Shown: positions 5,901 through 14,786 of the stretch, piece by piece
Position numbering within the stretch: the first letter of the stretch is position 1
Layout: each line of letters opens with the position of its first letter
Assembly (NCBI GenBank): GCA_947629385.1
Contig: CANRDO010000021.1
Span: 1 to 52,780, forward strand
DNA length: 52,780 nt
Origin: an uncultured Lachnospiraceae bacterium
GTDB taxonomy: Bacteria > Bacillota > Clostridia > Lachnospirales > Lachnospiraceae
Reading direction: 5' to 3'
Made by a program: the position numbers and the translations under genes
The notes under the pieces: generated by a model
Told to the model about the DNA's origin: nothing
Databases searched by the model: none
Seen by the model: the letters and a program-made list of their open reading frames with translations, nothing else

Positions 5901-8543
5901 TCATAGATACGTCCGCATCATCTGGTAGAGCTGCTCGATCTGGAACGGCTTCGCGAGATGGTCGTTCATGCCCGCGTCGAGCGCCGCCTGCCGGTCCTCC
6001 TCAAATGCGTTCGCCGTCATCGCAATGATCGGAATCTGGGAATAGGCCGGATCGTCCATTTTCCGGATCTCCCGCGCCGCCTGATAGCCGTCCATGATCG
6101 GCATCATGATATCCATCAGTACAAGATCGACATAACCCGGCTTCATCTTTCGGATAAACTCAACCGCTTCCTTTCCGTTTTCCGCGGTCTCGACCTCAAG
6201 TCCCGCCTCCTCCAGGATCGCGACGGCGATCTCCCGGTTCAGCTCCACATCGTCGACCAGCAGCACGCGCTTCCCCTTGAATTCATCCGGATCAATCTCC
6301 TGCTCAACCTCCGCGCCGGCAATACCCCCGGCGTTCTGCAGAATACTGTAAAGCTCAGACAGGAACAGCGGCTTCGCGCAAAACGCGGTGACGCCCGCCT
6401 CCCTCGCTTCCTTCTCGATCTCGCTCCAGTCGTAAGCCGTGAGAATGATGATCGGCACCTGATCACCGATCTCCCCTCGGATCCTGCGCACGACCTCCAC
6501 GCCGTTCATATCCGGCATCAGCCAGTCGATGATATACACCCTGAACGGATCGTTCTGCTCCGTCGCGTATTTCGCCCGGTAGACCGCCTCTTTCCCGGAG
6601 GTTGTCCACTCAGGGCGCATGCCGATGATCCGCAGCATCTTTTCCACGCTGGTACAGCTGTCCATGCTGTCGTCCGCGATGAGCGCCCGGAAGCCCTCCA
6701 GATCCTTGATCACCGTAATCTTCTGCTTCTGCTCCGTCGTGCGGAACCGCAGTGAGACCGTAAACTCGGAGCCCTCGCCCAGCTTGCTCTTCACCGTGAT
6801 CGTACCGTTCATCATGTCGACAATGTTCTTCGTAATCGCCATGCCAAGCCCGGTACCCTGGATCCCGCTGACCGTCGAGTTTTCCTCACGGGTGAACGGT
6901 TCGAAGATCTTTTGCCGGAACTCCTCGCTCATGCCGATGCCGGTATCCTTGATGACAAAGTCGTAATCTGCGAATCCCTCCGGCGCATTCGGCTTCTCGA
7001 CGACGCGCAGTCCGACCGTCCCGCCGGGCTTTGTGAACTTCATCGCGTTGGACATAATGTTGAGCAGCACCTGGTTCAGCCGCAGCTTGTCGCAGATAAT
7101 GCCCTCATGCTCCACATCCACCGTGTCAATATAAAAGTCAAGACGCTTCGCCTTGATATCGGTCTGAAGAATGTTTCTGAGGTCGTGGATGATCGAAGGC
7201 AGGAAGCACTCCTTCTCCTCGATCCGCACCTTTCCGCTCTCGATGCGGCTCATGTCGAGCACATCGTTGATCAGCGAGAGCAGATGCTCGCTGGAAACCA
7301 TGATCTTTCCCAGATAATCCCGGACGGTCTCCCTGTCGTCAAGATGCGTGACCGCAAGCGAGGTAAAGCCGATGATCGCGTTCATCGGCGTACGTATGTC
7401 GTGGGACATATTGTTCAGAAACGTCGTCTTCGCCTGGTTCGCGTACTGCGCCGCGAGGTAGGCGTCCTCGGCGGCCTGCTTCGCCTGCGTGAGCTGTCCG
7501 TTCAGCTCATGCAGCTCCTCCCGCGATTTCTTCTCTGCCCGCAGCTCGGCAAGGGAGCGGTTCGCCCTGCCCGCGAAAAGCAGCACAAGCGCAAGCGCGA
7601 AAAAGAGAAGCGTCGCCGAGATCCCTGCCATACGGATCACAGAACTTACCACCGCCACCGTGCCCTGCGCGACCTGATCCCCCGGATTGATGTACATGAC
7701 GACCCAGTCGATGTGGTCCATCTGCCGGATCGCGTAAAAGCAGTCCCGCCTGTCTACTTCGATGTGCGACAGCGTCAGCCCGGCCTCGTTCAGATTGTCG
7801 AGGACCGCCTCGAAGTCCAGCCCCTGTTCTTCGGAGAGCTTTCGGAACACGTTGTATACATTGTATCCCTCGACGATATCCTCGGAATCCGTATCATCCA
7901 CAAAGAGCTTGGAGCCATCCTTACTCAGGATATAAGTACTGTTGTTCCCGGAATAGGAAGAACTCCGGAACAGCCTGCCGATCGTATCCATCGGCACACT
8001 GATCCCCGCGAAGAGGATCGTCTTCCGGGCATTTCCGGCCGTGAGCGCGATCGGTGTATTCAGCTGGTAGATAAACATCGCGTCGTTCTGCGGCTTTGTC
8101 TTGTCGTCGTTGATAAAGCTCACCTGCTCCTCACAGTCGATGAGCGGCTCCACATTGCTCAATATCCCGCCCATTCCGGCGCTTGTGTATGGTCTCCCGT
8201 CCTCGTCGATCAGGATCGCGTTCACCTTTTCCTCCTCAAAACGGCGCAGTCTGTCTTCCCTTTGCAGGAAAGAGATCGCACTGTCCACGGTCGGCAGACT
8301 CTCGTCAAGGAAACGATCCATGATCTCGGCCGCGTCGTCCCAGTACTGGCTGATCTTCCATTCCGTCCCGTCGAAGATCTGCGCCGTGATCTCAGAGAGC
8401 TGATGCATCCGCTCCTCATAAACCATTGAACTCAGGCGCGTGCGGACAAAGCGGACCATCAGCAGGCCGAACAAGACTGCCAGCAGAAGCGCGCTCACGA
8501 TTCCCAGCGCAATATTCAGCTTTCTCCTTTTTTTCCGCTCCAT
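5901..8543 (-). CDS. Hybrid sensor histidine kinase with two receiver domains
   Basis: This 880-aa membrane kinase should sense an extracellular signal and phosphorylate itself and its receivers. TM1 is at about 10-31, an extracytoplasmic sensor (Cache-like by length) at about 35-295, and TM2 at about 297-325. A short coiled region follows, then HisKA with H381 in NNMSHDIRTPMNAI. The HATPase has its N box near 498, DTGIGM at 533-538 and GTGLGM at 563-568. Receiver 1 (about 618-735) has likely D673; receiver 2 (about 758-880) has D811 in LMDIMMP. No DNA-binding output domain is present. It follows the solute-binding protein gene by 38 nt in the same direction, so the two probably form an operon and a sensing pair. 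Confidence 0.93.
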   Translation of the reverse strand: MERKKRRKLNIALGIVSALLLAVLFGLLMVRFVRTRLSSMVYEERMHQLSEITAQIFDGTEWKISQYWDDAAEIMDRFLDESLPTVDSAISFLQREDRLRRFEEEKVNAILIDEDGRPYTSAGMGGILSNVEPLIDCEEQVSFINDDKTKPQNDAMFIYQLNTPIALTAGNARKTILFAGISVPMDTIGRLFRSSSYSGNNSTYILSKDGSKLFVDDTDSEDIVEGYNVYNVFRKLSEEQGLDFEAVLDNLNEAGLTLSHIEVDRRDCFYAIRQMDHIDWVVMYINPGDQVAQGTVAVVSSVIRMAGISATLLFFALALVLLFAGRANRSLAELRAEKKSREELHELNGQLTQAKQAAEDAYLAAQYANQAKTTFLNNMSHDIRTPMNAIIGFTSLAVTHLDDRETVRDYLGKIMVSSEHLLSLINDVLDMSRIESGKVRIEEKECFLPSIIHDLRNILQTDIKAKRLDFYIDTVDVEHEGIICDKLRLNQVLLNIMSNAMKFTKPGGTVGLRVVEKPNAPEGFADYDFVIKDTGIGMSEEFRQKIFEPFTREENSTVSGIQGTGLGMAITKNIVDMMNGTITVKSKLGEGSEFTVSLRFRTTEQKQKITVIKDLEGFRALIADDSMDSCTSVEKMLRIIGMRPEWTTSGKEAVYRAKYATEQNDPFRVYIIDWLMPDMNGVEVVRRIRGEIGDQVPIIILTAYDWSEIEKEAREAGVTAFCAKPLFLSELYSILQNAGGIAGAEVEQEIDPDEFKGKRVLLVDDVELNREIAVAILEEAGLEVETAENGKEAVEFIRKMKPGYVDLVLMDIMMPIMDGYQAAREIRKMDDPAYSQIPIIAMTANAFEEDRQAALDAGMNDHLAKPFQIEQLYQMMRTYL

Positions 8544-8581
8544 CTATGTATACTCCGTCTGTGTTATCGCTTTCAATCCGC

Positions 8582-10360
8582 TCAGTCCCAGTTCAGCAGC
8601 TCCTCGGACATCGGCGGATTTCCGCGGTCTTCAAAAAAGTCCTTAAACGCCTGCAGCCCGACGACGCCGGAATCCGTAATGTTTCCCGCAGCGCTCATCT
8701 CCTCGTCCGCGCCGCAGACCACCACGGTGTATTCCGTGTCGTCCTCCAAAGCCGCGCCGCCCTTCGTGACAAGCACATAAGGGAATACGGCGGTCTCGCC
8801 GTCTTTCTCCACTACATATCCTTTTTCTTTATATTCATTGATCTGCTTTCCGCTCAGCGTCACGGTCTGGATCGTGCCGTTCCAGCCGGTCGGGATCACA
8901 GACACGATCCTCTCGTCCGTCAGCGGAAGCGGCATCATATAGCCACAGATCCCGGCGCCGTCCTGGATTCTTCCGTCTGCCTGAAGCCTGTCGACGGAGA
9001 TCAGCGCGCAGTCCGCCCCGACAGCGTCGCCGAAGATCCTGCCTGTCAGCATCGCCGTCTCCTCTCCGCTGTAGCTCCGGTCGACCTCTGAGTAAGAGTA
9101 CGCGCCGTTTTCAAGAAATTTCGCGCAGAGCTCGTCTGTGAGGGCGAGAACGTCGTCCCCGGTACATTTCCCGTTGAGATAATCCAGAACCTTTCCCCCG
9201 ACCTCGGCAAGGAAGCCTTCCCAGCCTGTGTAAAGAAGCGGCGCCGACTGCCCCGCCTGCAGAAGCTCCATACAGGGAGCAAGCGGATTATTCTCATCGA
9301 TCGTCCACCCGCGCAGAGAGGAAATACTGCTGCTGTTATAATTGTTGAACGTGTTCTGCCCTTCAAACGTGGACAGAACCTCCATGACATGCAGCGCGTC
9401 CTCCAGCTTCTGCTCGTTCCCGGGCTCGGCAAGCTTCGCGCTCAGGCCGAAGTTCTTCGACATCATCGTGATGTACATGTTGTTCGTTCCGTCCATGGAA
9501 AGGTAGGGCATCGGCTCATAGACGTCCCCCGTCCCGTCCTCGTTCTGGGTCCAGCGGTCCACGCCGCCGACCATGAACGCCGTGTTTCCCTCGGAAAAGA
9601 CTTCGAAGCCGCGCCGTCCGCCCCTCGCCTCGCTGCCCTCCAGCATCCCGAGGTCGATCCACTTCTGCATATAGTCCATCGCCTCGCCGAAGCCCTCCTC
9701 GGCCGTCGCGTTTCCGCTCAGAAAATCCCTCTGCCACTTGACGCCCTTCAGCGAAGTGAGATCGATCGTATCCGCGAGGTTGCACATGTACTGGAAGCCC
9801 TGTCCCGCCGAGTCGGTGTTGGTCGCCGCGAGATCCACGTCGGCCGCCTCGATCTCGGGCGCCAGCGCCTCAAGCTCCTCAAAGCTCTCCGGCACCTCCC
9901 AGCCGTGTTCTTCAAAGAGCGTCGCGTTGTAGGCCAGAGAATACACATAGTAGTTTCCCGGGAGCAGGTAAAGACCTCCGTCCACCTCCTGCTGGGCGAG
10001 CAGGTTCGGATCGTACAGATCCGTGAATGCATAGCTGGAAAGATCCAGAAGATGTGCTTTCATCTCCTCCGGATAGTTGAGCCAGGCAAGCGTCGTGTTA
10101 TAGATGTCCGGCATCTCTCCGGTGATCATCTGATCGCAGGTGAAACGCGACCAGTTTCTGCCAGTATAGGGATACACCTCCAGGTCAATTTCCGGATAGC
10201 TCTCCTGAACCAAAGTCTCCAGCGCGTCGATCCCGGAACTGTACGTGATCGTGATCGGTTCGTGCTTCTCTCTGCCTTCCTCCGCAGCCGCCGTGCCGGG
10301 AAAAATGCCTGTCAGAATCATTCCAGCAATCAATGCGTATCCTAGCTTCTTCATTTTCAT
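8582..10360 (-). CDS. Extracellular solute-binding protein with 5'-nucleotidase C-terminal-like domain
   Basis: This is a 592-aa secreted protein. A Sec signal (MKMKKLGYALIAGMILTGIF, cleavage near TAAAEEG) has no lipobox cysteine. Residues about 35-420 look like a family-1 sugar-type binding protein: the DIYNTTLAWL region, YLLPGNYYVYSLAYN, GNTAFMVGGVDRW. From about 429 to 575 the sequence resembles the 5'-nucleotidase C-terminal domain (TGRIFGDAVGADCALISVD, IVSVIPTGWNGTIQTVTLSG), but the metallophosphatase domain that normally precedes it is missing. The ATG at 10360 has AGGAG 7 nt upstream. No permease or ATPase gene is adjacent; its partner is the hybrid kinase 38 nt downstream, so it may present ligand to that sensor rather than feed a transporter. 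Confidence 0.85.
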   Translation of the reverse strand: MKMKKLGYALIAGMILTGIFPGTAAAEEGREKHEPITITYSSGIDALETLVQESYPEIDLEVYPYTGRNWSRFTCDQMITGEMPDIYNTTLAWLNYPEEMKAHLLDLSSYAFTDLYDPNLLAQQEVDGGLYLLPGNYYVYSLAYNATLFEEHGWEVPESFEELEALAPEIEAADVDLAATNTDSAGQGFQYMCNLADTIDLTSLKGVKWQRDFLSGNATAEEGFGEAMDYMQKWIDLGMLEGSEARGGRRGFEVFSEGNTAFMVGGVDRWTQNEDGTGDVYEPMPYLSMDGTNNMYITMMSKNFGLSAKLAEPGNEQKLEDALHVMEVLSTFEGQNTFNNYNSSSISSLRGWTIDENNPLAPCMELLQAGQSAPLLYTGWEGFLAEVGGKVLDYLNGKCTGDDVLALTDELCAKFLENGAYSYSEVDRSYSGEETAMLTGRIFGDAVGADCALISVDRLQADGRIQDGAGICGYMMPLPLTDERIVSVIPTGWNGTIQTVTLSGKQINEYKEKGYVVEKDGETAVFPYVLVTKGGAALEDDTEYTVVVCGADEEMSAAGNITDSGVVGLQAFKDFFEDRGNPPMSEELLNWD

Positions 10361-10412
10361 CCTCTTTCTCCTGAAAAACCATGGTTTCCGGTAACTGTTT
10401 GTATTATTTTCA

Positions 10413-10441
10413 ATTTTATCAGATAATTTGGGGAATAGCAA
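10413..10441 (-). promoter_or_regulatory. Promoter of the binding-protein/hybrid-kinase operon
   Basis: On the minus strand TTGCTA (10441-10436) and TAAAAT (10418-10413) are 17 bp apart, about 50 nt before the start codon at 10360. Confidence 0.65.
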
Positions 10442-10464
10442 TCTTTTTGTATCGCGATTTCTCT

Positions 10465-10488
10465 CGAAAATAGCTTCCGAAAATAGCC
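10465..10488. repeat. Direct repeat CGAAAATAGC upstream of the promoter
   Basis: CGAAAATAGC occurs at 10465-10474 and again at 10479-10488, a 14-bp period, about 25 bp upstream of the -35 element. It could be a regulator-binding site; the sequence shows only the repeat. Confidence 0.4.
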
Positions 10489-10505
10489 GGTCAAAATGAA
10501 CGACG

Positions 10506-12194
10506 CTAGATCCGTTTGTCGGCGCCAAGTCGCTCCGCCATCTGATTGGCGTCGCGGATGATGCCCTCATCGAAGCCCATCAGGGCAAGCAGGCGGATTG
10601 CGTTGCGGGTCATCGCCCTTCCCTCGCGCAAGCAGTAATCGAAGCGAATCTCGTCGTCCGTGACCTCCTCCTCAAAATGAAAGTTCCGATAAATATCCTC
10701 GAGGATCCAGGTCAGCTCAATGTCGTGCGTCGCCGCCATGCACAGCAGCTTCTTCCCGGCCATCCATTTCAGGATCTGCGACGAGGCCGAGACACGCTCG
10801 ACCGTGTTCGTGCCGCGCAGCACCTCATCCACACAGCAGAATACCGGCGGCTCCTCTCCGGCAGTGTCCAGGATCCGCTTGAGTGAGCGGATCTCAACCA
10901 TATAGTAGCTCTCCTCGCTCATGATGTCATCGCGCAGCGCCATCGAGGTAAACACACGGAAAAACCGTCCCTCATATTCCTTCGCGAACGCCGTGTGGAT
11001 CGTCTGCGCAAGAAGCGCCTGCAGCGCCGCGGTCTTCAGAAACGTGGACTTACCGGAAGCATTGGAGCCCGTCAGCAGGACACATTCCTCTGTATTGATC
11101 GAGTTCGCGACCGGTTCAGCGATCAGGGGATGATACATGTCCACCGCGCGGAAACGGATCTCGCCCTCCTCATGCAGCAGAGGAACCGTATGCTCCGGAT
11201 ACAGCACACGGGTCGACGCGACCGCAATCGCGGATTCCACCCGCCCCATCTCCTCCACCAGAAACTCAAATCCGGAAAGCTTTTTCGCGATCTCCTTCAC
11301 CACCGCGTGAAACTGGATCAGATCAATGTGGAACAGATTGTTCAGATAGACGAACAGAAAGCTCTCGAGTCCCGTGCCCTCGCCCGCAAGCAGCATCCAC
11401 ATATTCCGGCGCAGCTTGCCGAACTCACCGACATAGGCTTTGATCTCGTCCTTTTGAAGCCCCGGCACGTCATACTTCACGATCTCCTCCGCCGCGCGCA
11501 GAATCTTCTCCAGAGCGATACAGGATGTGATGTACGGGGCAATCGGACGCTTGTATTTCTCATAGGTCCATATACTGAGTATCAGAGACAAAAGCAGCAG
11601 GAGGATCCCCGGCTGCGGTGCCACGAGAAGCACCCCGACCGAGGCGAGAAGCAGCGCGATCATCGCGTAATGGATCATCGGGCTGCCATGCTCTACTGAC
11701 GCCAGATTGTAGACGTAGTCAAAGACCGAGCTTTTCCCGCTTCTGCCAAGCCGCGAGAAGAAATACTCCATCTCCTCGCGCTCCGGCGTGTGTTCCTGAA
11801 ACCAAAGGACAAGCCGCTCGAATTTCTCAAGCGGCTCCTTCTTCATCTGTGGGGTGCGCAGCTGGTAATACAGGTAGCTCTCGCCAAGAAACGAGCGCGT
11901 ATGATTCAGGCACAAAAACACACGGTCCATGTCCAGGTCATTCCAGGTAATATCATCGATCTGGAACTCGTCCGTCTTGCGGTTGGCATAATAACGGCTG
12001 ATGTTCTCAAACTCCGCAAGCCCATACTCCTGCTCCGGAGGCTGTCCCCATTCCCGGCGGATCTTCCACATCATGTTCCTGTGATTTTTCCATTTATAGA
12101 AAAAATACACCGCGAGATACACCAGGAAAGTGAAAAGGACCACGCCGGCCGCGTTCAGGAATGTATGGACGTCATAATTTGCATAATCACCCAT
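10506..12194 (-). CDS. Membrane-anchored MutS-like ATPase
   Basis: This 562-aa protein has the ATPase (domain V) of the MutS family but no mismatch-recognition domain. Hydrophobic segments at about 12-33 and 172-209 would anchor it in the membrane. A lever-like helical region follows, then Walker A (LLTGSNASGKST, about 373-384), Walker B (VFCCVDEVLRGTNT, D456/E457) and the switch ATHDIEL at 488-494. Related membrane MutS-like proteins are common in Firmicutes; their role is not established and mismatch repair is unlikely. It lies 57 nt behind a PH-domain protein gene in the same direction. GAGG is 8 nt before the ATG. Confidence 0.85.
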   Translation of the reverse strand: MGDYANYDVHTFLNAAGVVLFTFLVYLAVYFFYKWKNHRNMMWKIRREWGQPPEQEYGLAEFENISRYYANRKTDEFQIDDITWNDLDMDRVFLCLNHTRSFLGESYLYYQLRTPQMKKEPLEKFERLVLWFQEHTPEREEMEYFFSRLGRSGKSSVFDYVYNLASVEHGSPMIHYAMIALLLASVGVLLVAPQPGILLLLLSLILSIWTYEKYKRPIAPYITSCIALEKILRAAEEIVKYDVPGLQKDEIKAYVGEFGKLRRNMWMLLAGEGTGLESFLFVYLNNLFHIDLIQFHAVVKEIAKKLSGFEFLVEEMGRVESAIAVASTRVLYPEHTVPLLHEEGEIRFRAVDMYHPLIAEPVANSINTEECVLLTGSNASGKSTFLKTAALQALLAQTIHTAFAKEYEGRFFRVFTSMALRDDIMSEESYYMVEIRSLKRILDTAGEEPPVFCCVDEVLRGTNTVERVSASSQILKWMAGKKLLCMAATHDIELTWILEDIYRNFHFEEEVTDDEIRFDYCLREGRAMTRNAIRLLALMGFDEGIIRDANQMAERLGADKRI

Positions 12195-12251
12195 TTGCTT
12201 TTCCTCACCCTCGCATGTTTCTATCCGTTCGCTTCATCCGCAGATATCAGC

Positions 12252-12632
12252 CTACAGATCGCAGCTGTCCACCTGCGCGACGTCCGGATTCCCGTCGAGG
12301 CTCTGCATATTGAGCGTCTTTCTTTTCAGACGTTCTTCCTCGGACTGCTTGAGGATATAGTTTTTGATCTCCTTCGCGTGTTTGATATGCAGCAGCCGCA
12401 TATCCGGATTCGTCATATCGCCGCTGAAGCAATGGACGGTTCCAAGCCCGAAGATACGTTCAAGCAGACCCACCTCCAGCCGCACGTCGACCACCTTATA
12501 CATGTAGCAGTCATTCTCGACCCTTTTCAGAAAACCGGAGTTTACCGTAATGATCTCATCCGCGATCGTGTAAGTCGTGAAAGTCAGCGGCAGGCCCAAA
12601 AATGCCCACCTTTTTTTCTCTTTATACGCCAT
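12252..12632 (-). CDS. PH-domain (bPH2/YdbS-like) protein
   Basis: This is a 126-aa protein with the bacterial PH-like pattern: a short N-terminal hydrophobic stretch (FLGLPLTFTTYTIADEII), then VNSGFLKRVENDCYMYKVVDVRLEVGLLERIFGLGTVHCFS, where the 'pattern of basic then YKVVDV...L-RIFG-GTV' typifies the family. The C-terminus is a charged helix and a short acidic tail. The ATG at 12632 has AAGGAGGG 7 nt upstream; a longer frame to 12674 is less likely. It is the first gene of a pair with the MutS-like ATPase. The function is unknown; the link to a membrane ATPase suggests envelope work, which is inference. Confidence 0.75.
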   Translation of the reverse strand: MAYKEKKRWAFLGLPLTFTTYTIADEIITVNSGFLKRVENDCYMYKVVDVRLEVGLLERIFGLGTVHCFSGDMTNPDMRLLHIKHAKEIKNYILKQSEEERLKRKTLNMQSLDGNPDVAQVDSCDL

Positions 12633-12702
12633 AGTTTCACCCTCCTTTGAATTGCCATTTCTCCACCGCCGCAAAAACAGAGCTGCGGCACAATTTTTTA
12701 CG

Positions 12703-12708
12703 ATTATA
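12703..12708 (-). promoter_or_regulatory. Extended -10 promoter of the PH/MutS-like pair
   Basis: TGGTATAAT on the minus strand (TATAAT 12708-12703) is an extended -10 element about 70 nt before the start at 12632. The -35 (TTTTAA) is weak. The same segment forms an imperfect GCTG(T)GG/CC(G)CAGC hairpin. Confidence 0.5.
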
Positions 12709-12738
12709 CCACAGCCCTACTCTCTTTAAAAGAAAAAC

Positions 12739-13683
12739 TTATTTTGACTTCACGAACGGCTTTCCGTTGGCCGCCGGCACATGGGACTTACCCACGAACA
12801 GGATCAGCACGATGACCGTCACGACGTAAGGGATCATCGAGATCAGCTGCGCCGAGACGATGTTGGAATTACCGAGCACCACCTTCAGCCCGGTGCAGAA
12901 GCCGAACAACAGACAGCCGAGCATCGCGCCCTGCGGGCGGAATTTTCCGAAGATCACGGCTGCGATCGCGATGAAGCCCTGTCCCACGATCGAGATCGGG
13001 CGAAACTGGTTCGTGATCGCCATCGTCACGCAGGCGCCGCCTAAGCCTGCCATAAAGCCCGAAATCGTCACGCAAAGGAACCTGGTGCGCAGCACGTTGA
13101 TGCCGAGCGTCTCACAAGCCTGCGGGTGCTCGCCGCACGCGCGCATGCGCAGGCCAAAACGGGTCTTATAAAAGATAAACCAGACCACGATGACAGCAAT
13201 AAATACCAGATACGTCGTGGCATAGTTCGTGAATACATTCTTCAAAAAAGTGCCAAACACCGTGGTCGTGTCAAACGCTCCCTTAAACAGCAGCGGGATC
13301 TTGGCGGCCGGCATCAGCGGTATCGTGTCGGTCGAATTGAACAGCGCTTTTGCCATCATGACCGCGACGCCGGGCGCGAGGAAATTGATCGCCGTGCCTG
13401 AGATCGTCTGGTCCGCGCCCAGCCGGACCGTTGCCAGCGCATGAAGCATCCCGAACAGCGCTCCGGCAAGTCCGCCGCACAGAAAGCCGATCCAGGGATT
13501 CCCCGTAAAATGGGCGACCACACAGCCCGAAAACGCCCCGGCCGTCATCATGCCCTCCATACCGATGTTTACCACACCGGATACCTCGGAGAAACAGGAG
13601 CCGAGCGCTGCGAACAAAAGCGGAGGCGTGTAGAGCAAGGTTGCGTAAAGGATAACTCCTAATTCATTGATGATCGCAGTCAT
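12739..13683 (-). CDS. ABC transporter permease, BMP/nucleoside type (second permease, NupQ/YufQ-like)
   Basis: This 314-aa integral membrane protein of the branched-chain/ribose permease fold has about eight hydrophobic segments. The family signature GLRMRACGEHPQACETLGINV near the middle and NIGMEGMMTAGAFSGCVVAHF near the N-terminus match the second permease of BMP-type nucleoside importers. Its start overlaps the stop of the first permease by 4 nt. With the first permease it forms the channel of the transporter whose ATPase is at 14770-16311 and whose binding protein is at 19230-20261. Substrate specificity (nucleosides) is inferred from the family. Confidence 0.9.
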   Translation of the reverse strand: MTAIINELGVILYATLLYTPPLLFAALGSCFSEVSGVVNIGMEGMMTAGAFSGCVVAHFTGNPWIGFLCGGLAGALFGMLHALATVRLGADQTISGTAINFLAPGVAVMMAKALFNSTDTIPLMPAAKIPLLFKGAFDTTTVFGTFLKNVFTNYATTYLVFIAVIVVWFIFYKTRFGLRMRACGEHPQACETLGINVLRTRFLCVTISGFMAGLGGACVTMAITNQFRPISIVGQGFIAIAAVIFGKFRPQGAMLGCLLFGFCTGLKVVLGNSNIVSAQLISMIPYVVTVIVLILFVGKSHVPAANGKPFVKSK

Positions 13684-14786
13684 GATTTGCTGCCTCCTTT
13701 CTGTGGGCTCTTCTTCAAATACCGGATCGCGCCGAAGATACTGGAAATCGCGATGAAGAACACGACGGTCCCGACGATGATATCCACCACCTGCGTCGGC
13801 GCCTTCACAAGGTTCAGCTTACCGCCGCCGTAGGTCAACGCCCCGTAAAACAGACCTGCCAGCAGCACGCCGAACGGCTGTGAAACACCGATCAGCGCCA
13901 CGACAATACCCGCGAAACCGAAGCCCTCTTGAGAGGTAAAGATGCTGATGCGGCCGCCCATGCCCAGAAGCTGAAGGGCTCCGCCGAGTCCGGCCAGTGC
14001 GCCGGAAATCGCGAGCGCCGTGAGGATCGAACGGTTCACGCTGATCCCGCCGTATTCCGCAGCGGATTTGTTGAAGCCAACCGCCTTCAGTTCATAGCCA
14101 AGCGTCGTCTTCTCGATGACGAAATAGACGACTACCGTCAGGATGACCGCCACCAGGATTCCCCAGTTTGCCGTCGGGCACAGATTGAATTTCTCGATCA
14201 GCCCGGCAGGAAGAAGCGTCCTCGCATTGTCAGAAACCGTGCGCGTCGCCTCCGCAGTGCCCTCGTTGTGGATCGCCGGAAAGTCCGCGATAAAGTTGCT
14301 CAGATAAAACGCGATCCAGTTGAACATGATCATGGAGAGCACCTCATTGATGCCCCACTTGTTCTTCAGGAAGCCTACGATCACGCCCCAGATGGCGCCT
14401 GCCACTGCCGCGGCCAGGAAGCACAGCGGGATCAGCAGGATCTTCGGCAGCGAGCCGCAAAGGATACCGACCACACAGGCCGCCAGGGAGCCCATCACAA
14501 ACTGCCCTTCCGCACCGATGTTGAACACGCCGGTCCGGAAGGAAAACGCTACCGACAGACCTACCACGATGTACGGCGTCCCGTAAACGATGCAATAGCT
14601 TAAATTTTTCGTGTTAGAAAATATACTCTTGAAGAGCATCCCGTACGCTTCTCCCACCGGGATCTTCATGACAGCCAGGAAAATGGCTCCTACCAGAAAT
14701 CCGATGATGATCGACAGGATCGTATGAATAAGCCTGCTGTCCGCGATCACATCGATCAGGGTTCTCTTTTTATCCATGTGTTCCAC
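13680..14786 (-). CDS. ABC transporter permease, BMP/nucleoside type (first permease, NupP/YufP-like)
   Basis: This 368-aa permease has about nine hydrophobic segments and the motif FNIGAEGQFVMGSLAACVVG, followed by KNKWGINEVLSMIMFNWIA and GYELKAVGFNKSAAEYGGI, all typical of the first permease of nucleoside-type BMP transporters. It overlaps the ATPase gene by 17 nt and the second permease by 4 nt, so the three are translationally coupled. It acts in the cytoplasmic membrane as half of the substrate channel. The extended N-terminal segment before the first membrane helix is short and charged. Confidence 0.9.
   Translation of the reverse strand: MEHMDKKRTLIDVIADSRLIHTILSIIIGFLVGAIFLAVMKIPVGEAYGMLFKSIFSNTKNLSYCIVYGTPYIVVGLSVAFSFRTGVFNIGAEGQFVMGSLAACVVGILCGSLPKILLIPLCFLAAAVAGAIWGVIVGFLKNKWGINEVLSMIMFNWIAFYLSNFIADFPAIHNEGTAEATRTVSDNARTLLPAGLIEKFNLCPTANWGILVAVILTVVVYFVIEKTTLGYELKAVGFNKSAAEYGGISVNRSILTALAISGALAGLGGALQLLGMGGRISIFTSQEGFGFAGIVVALIGVSQPFGVLLAGLFYGALTYGGGKLNLVKAPTQVVDIIVGTVVFFIAISSIFGAIRYLKKSPQKGGSKS

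Noticed and set aside
6912..8429. 505-codon plus-strand frame across the hybrid kinase gene
   Set aside because: It is antisense to a well-supported kinase, is rich in Arg/His/Val from reversed GC-rich codons, and has no ribosome binding site or family motif.
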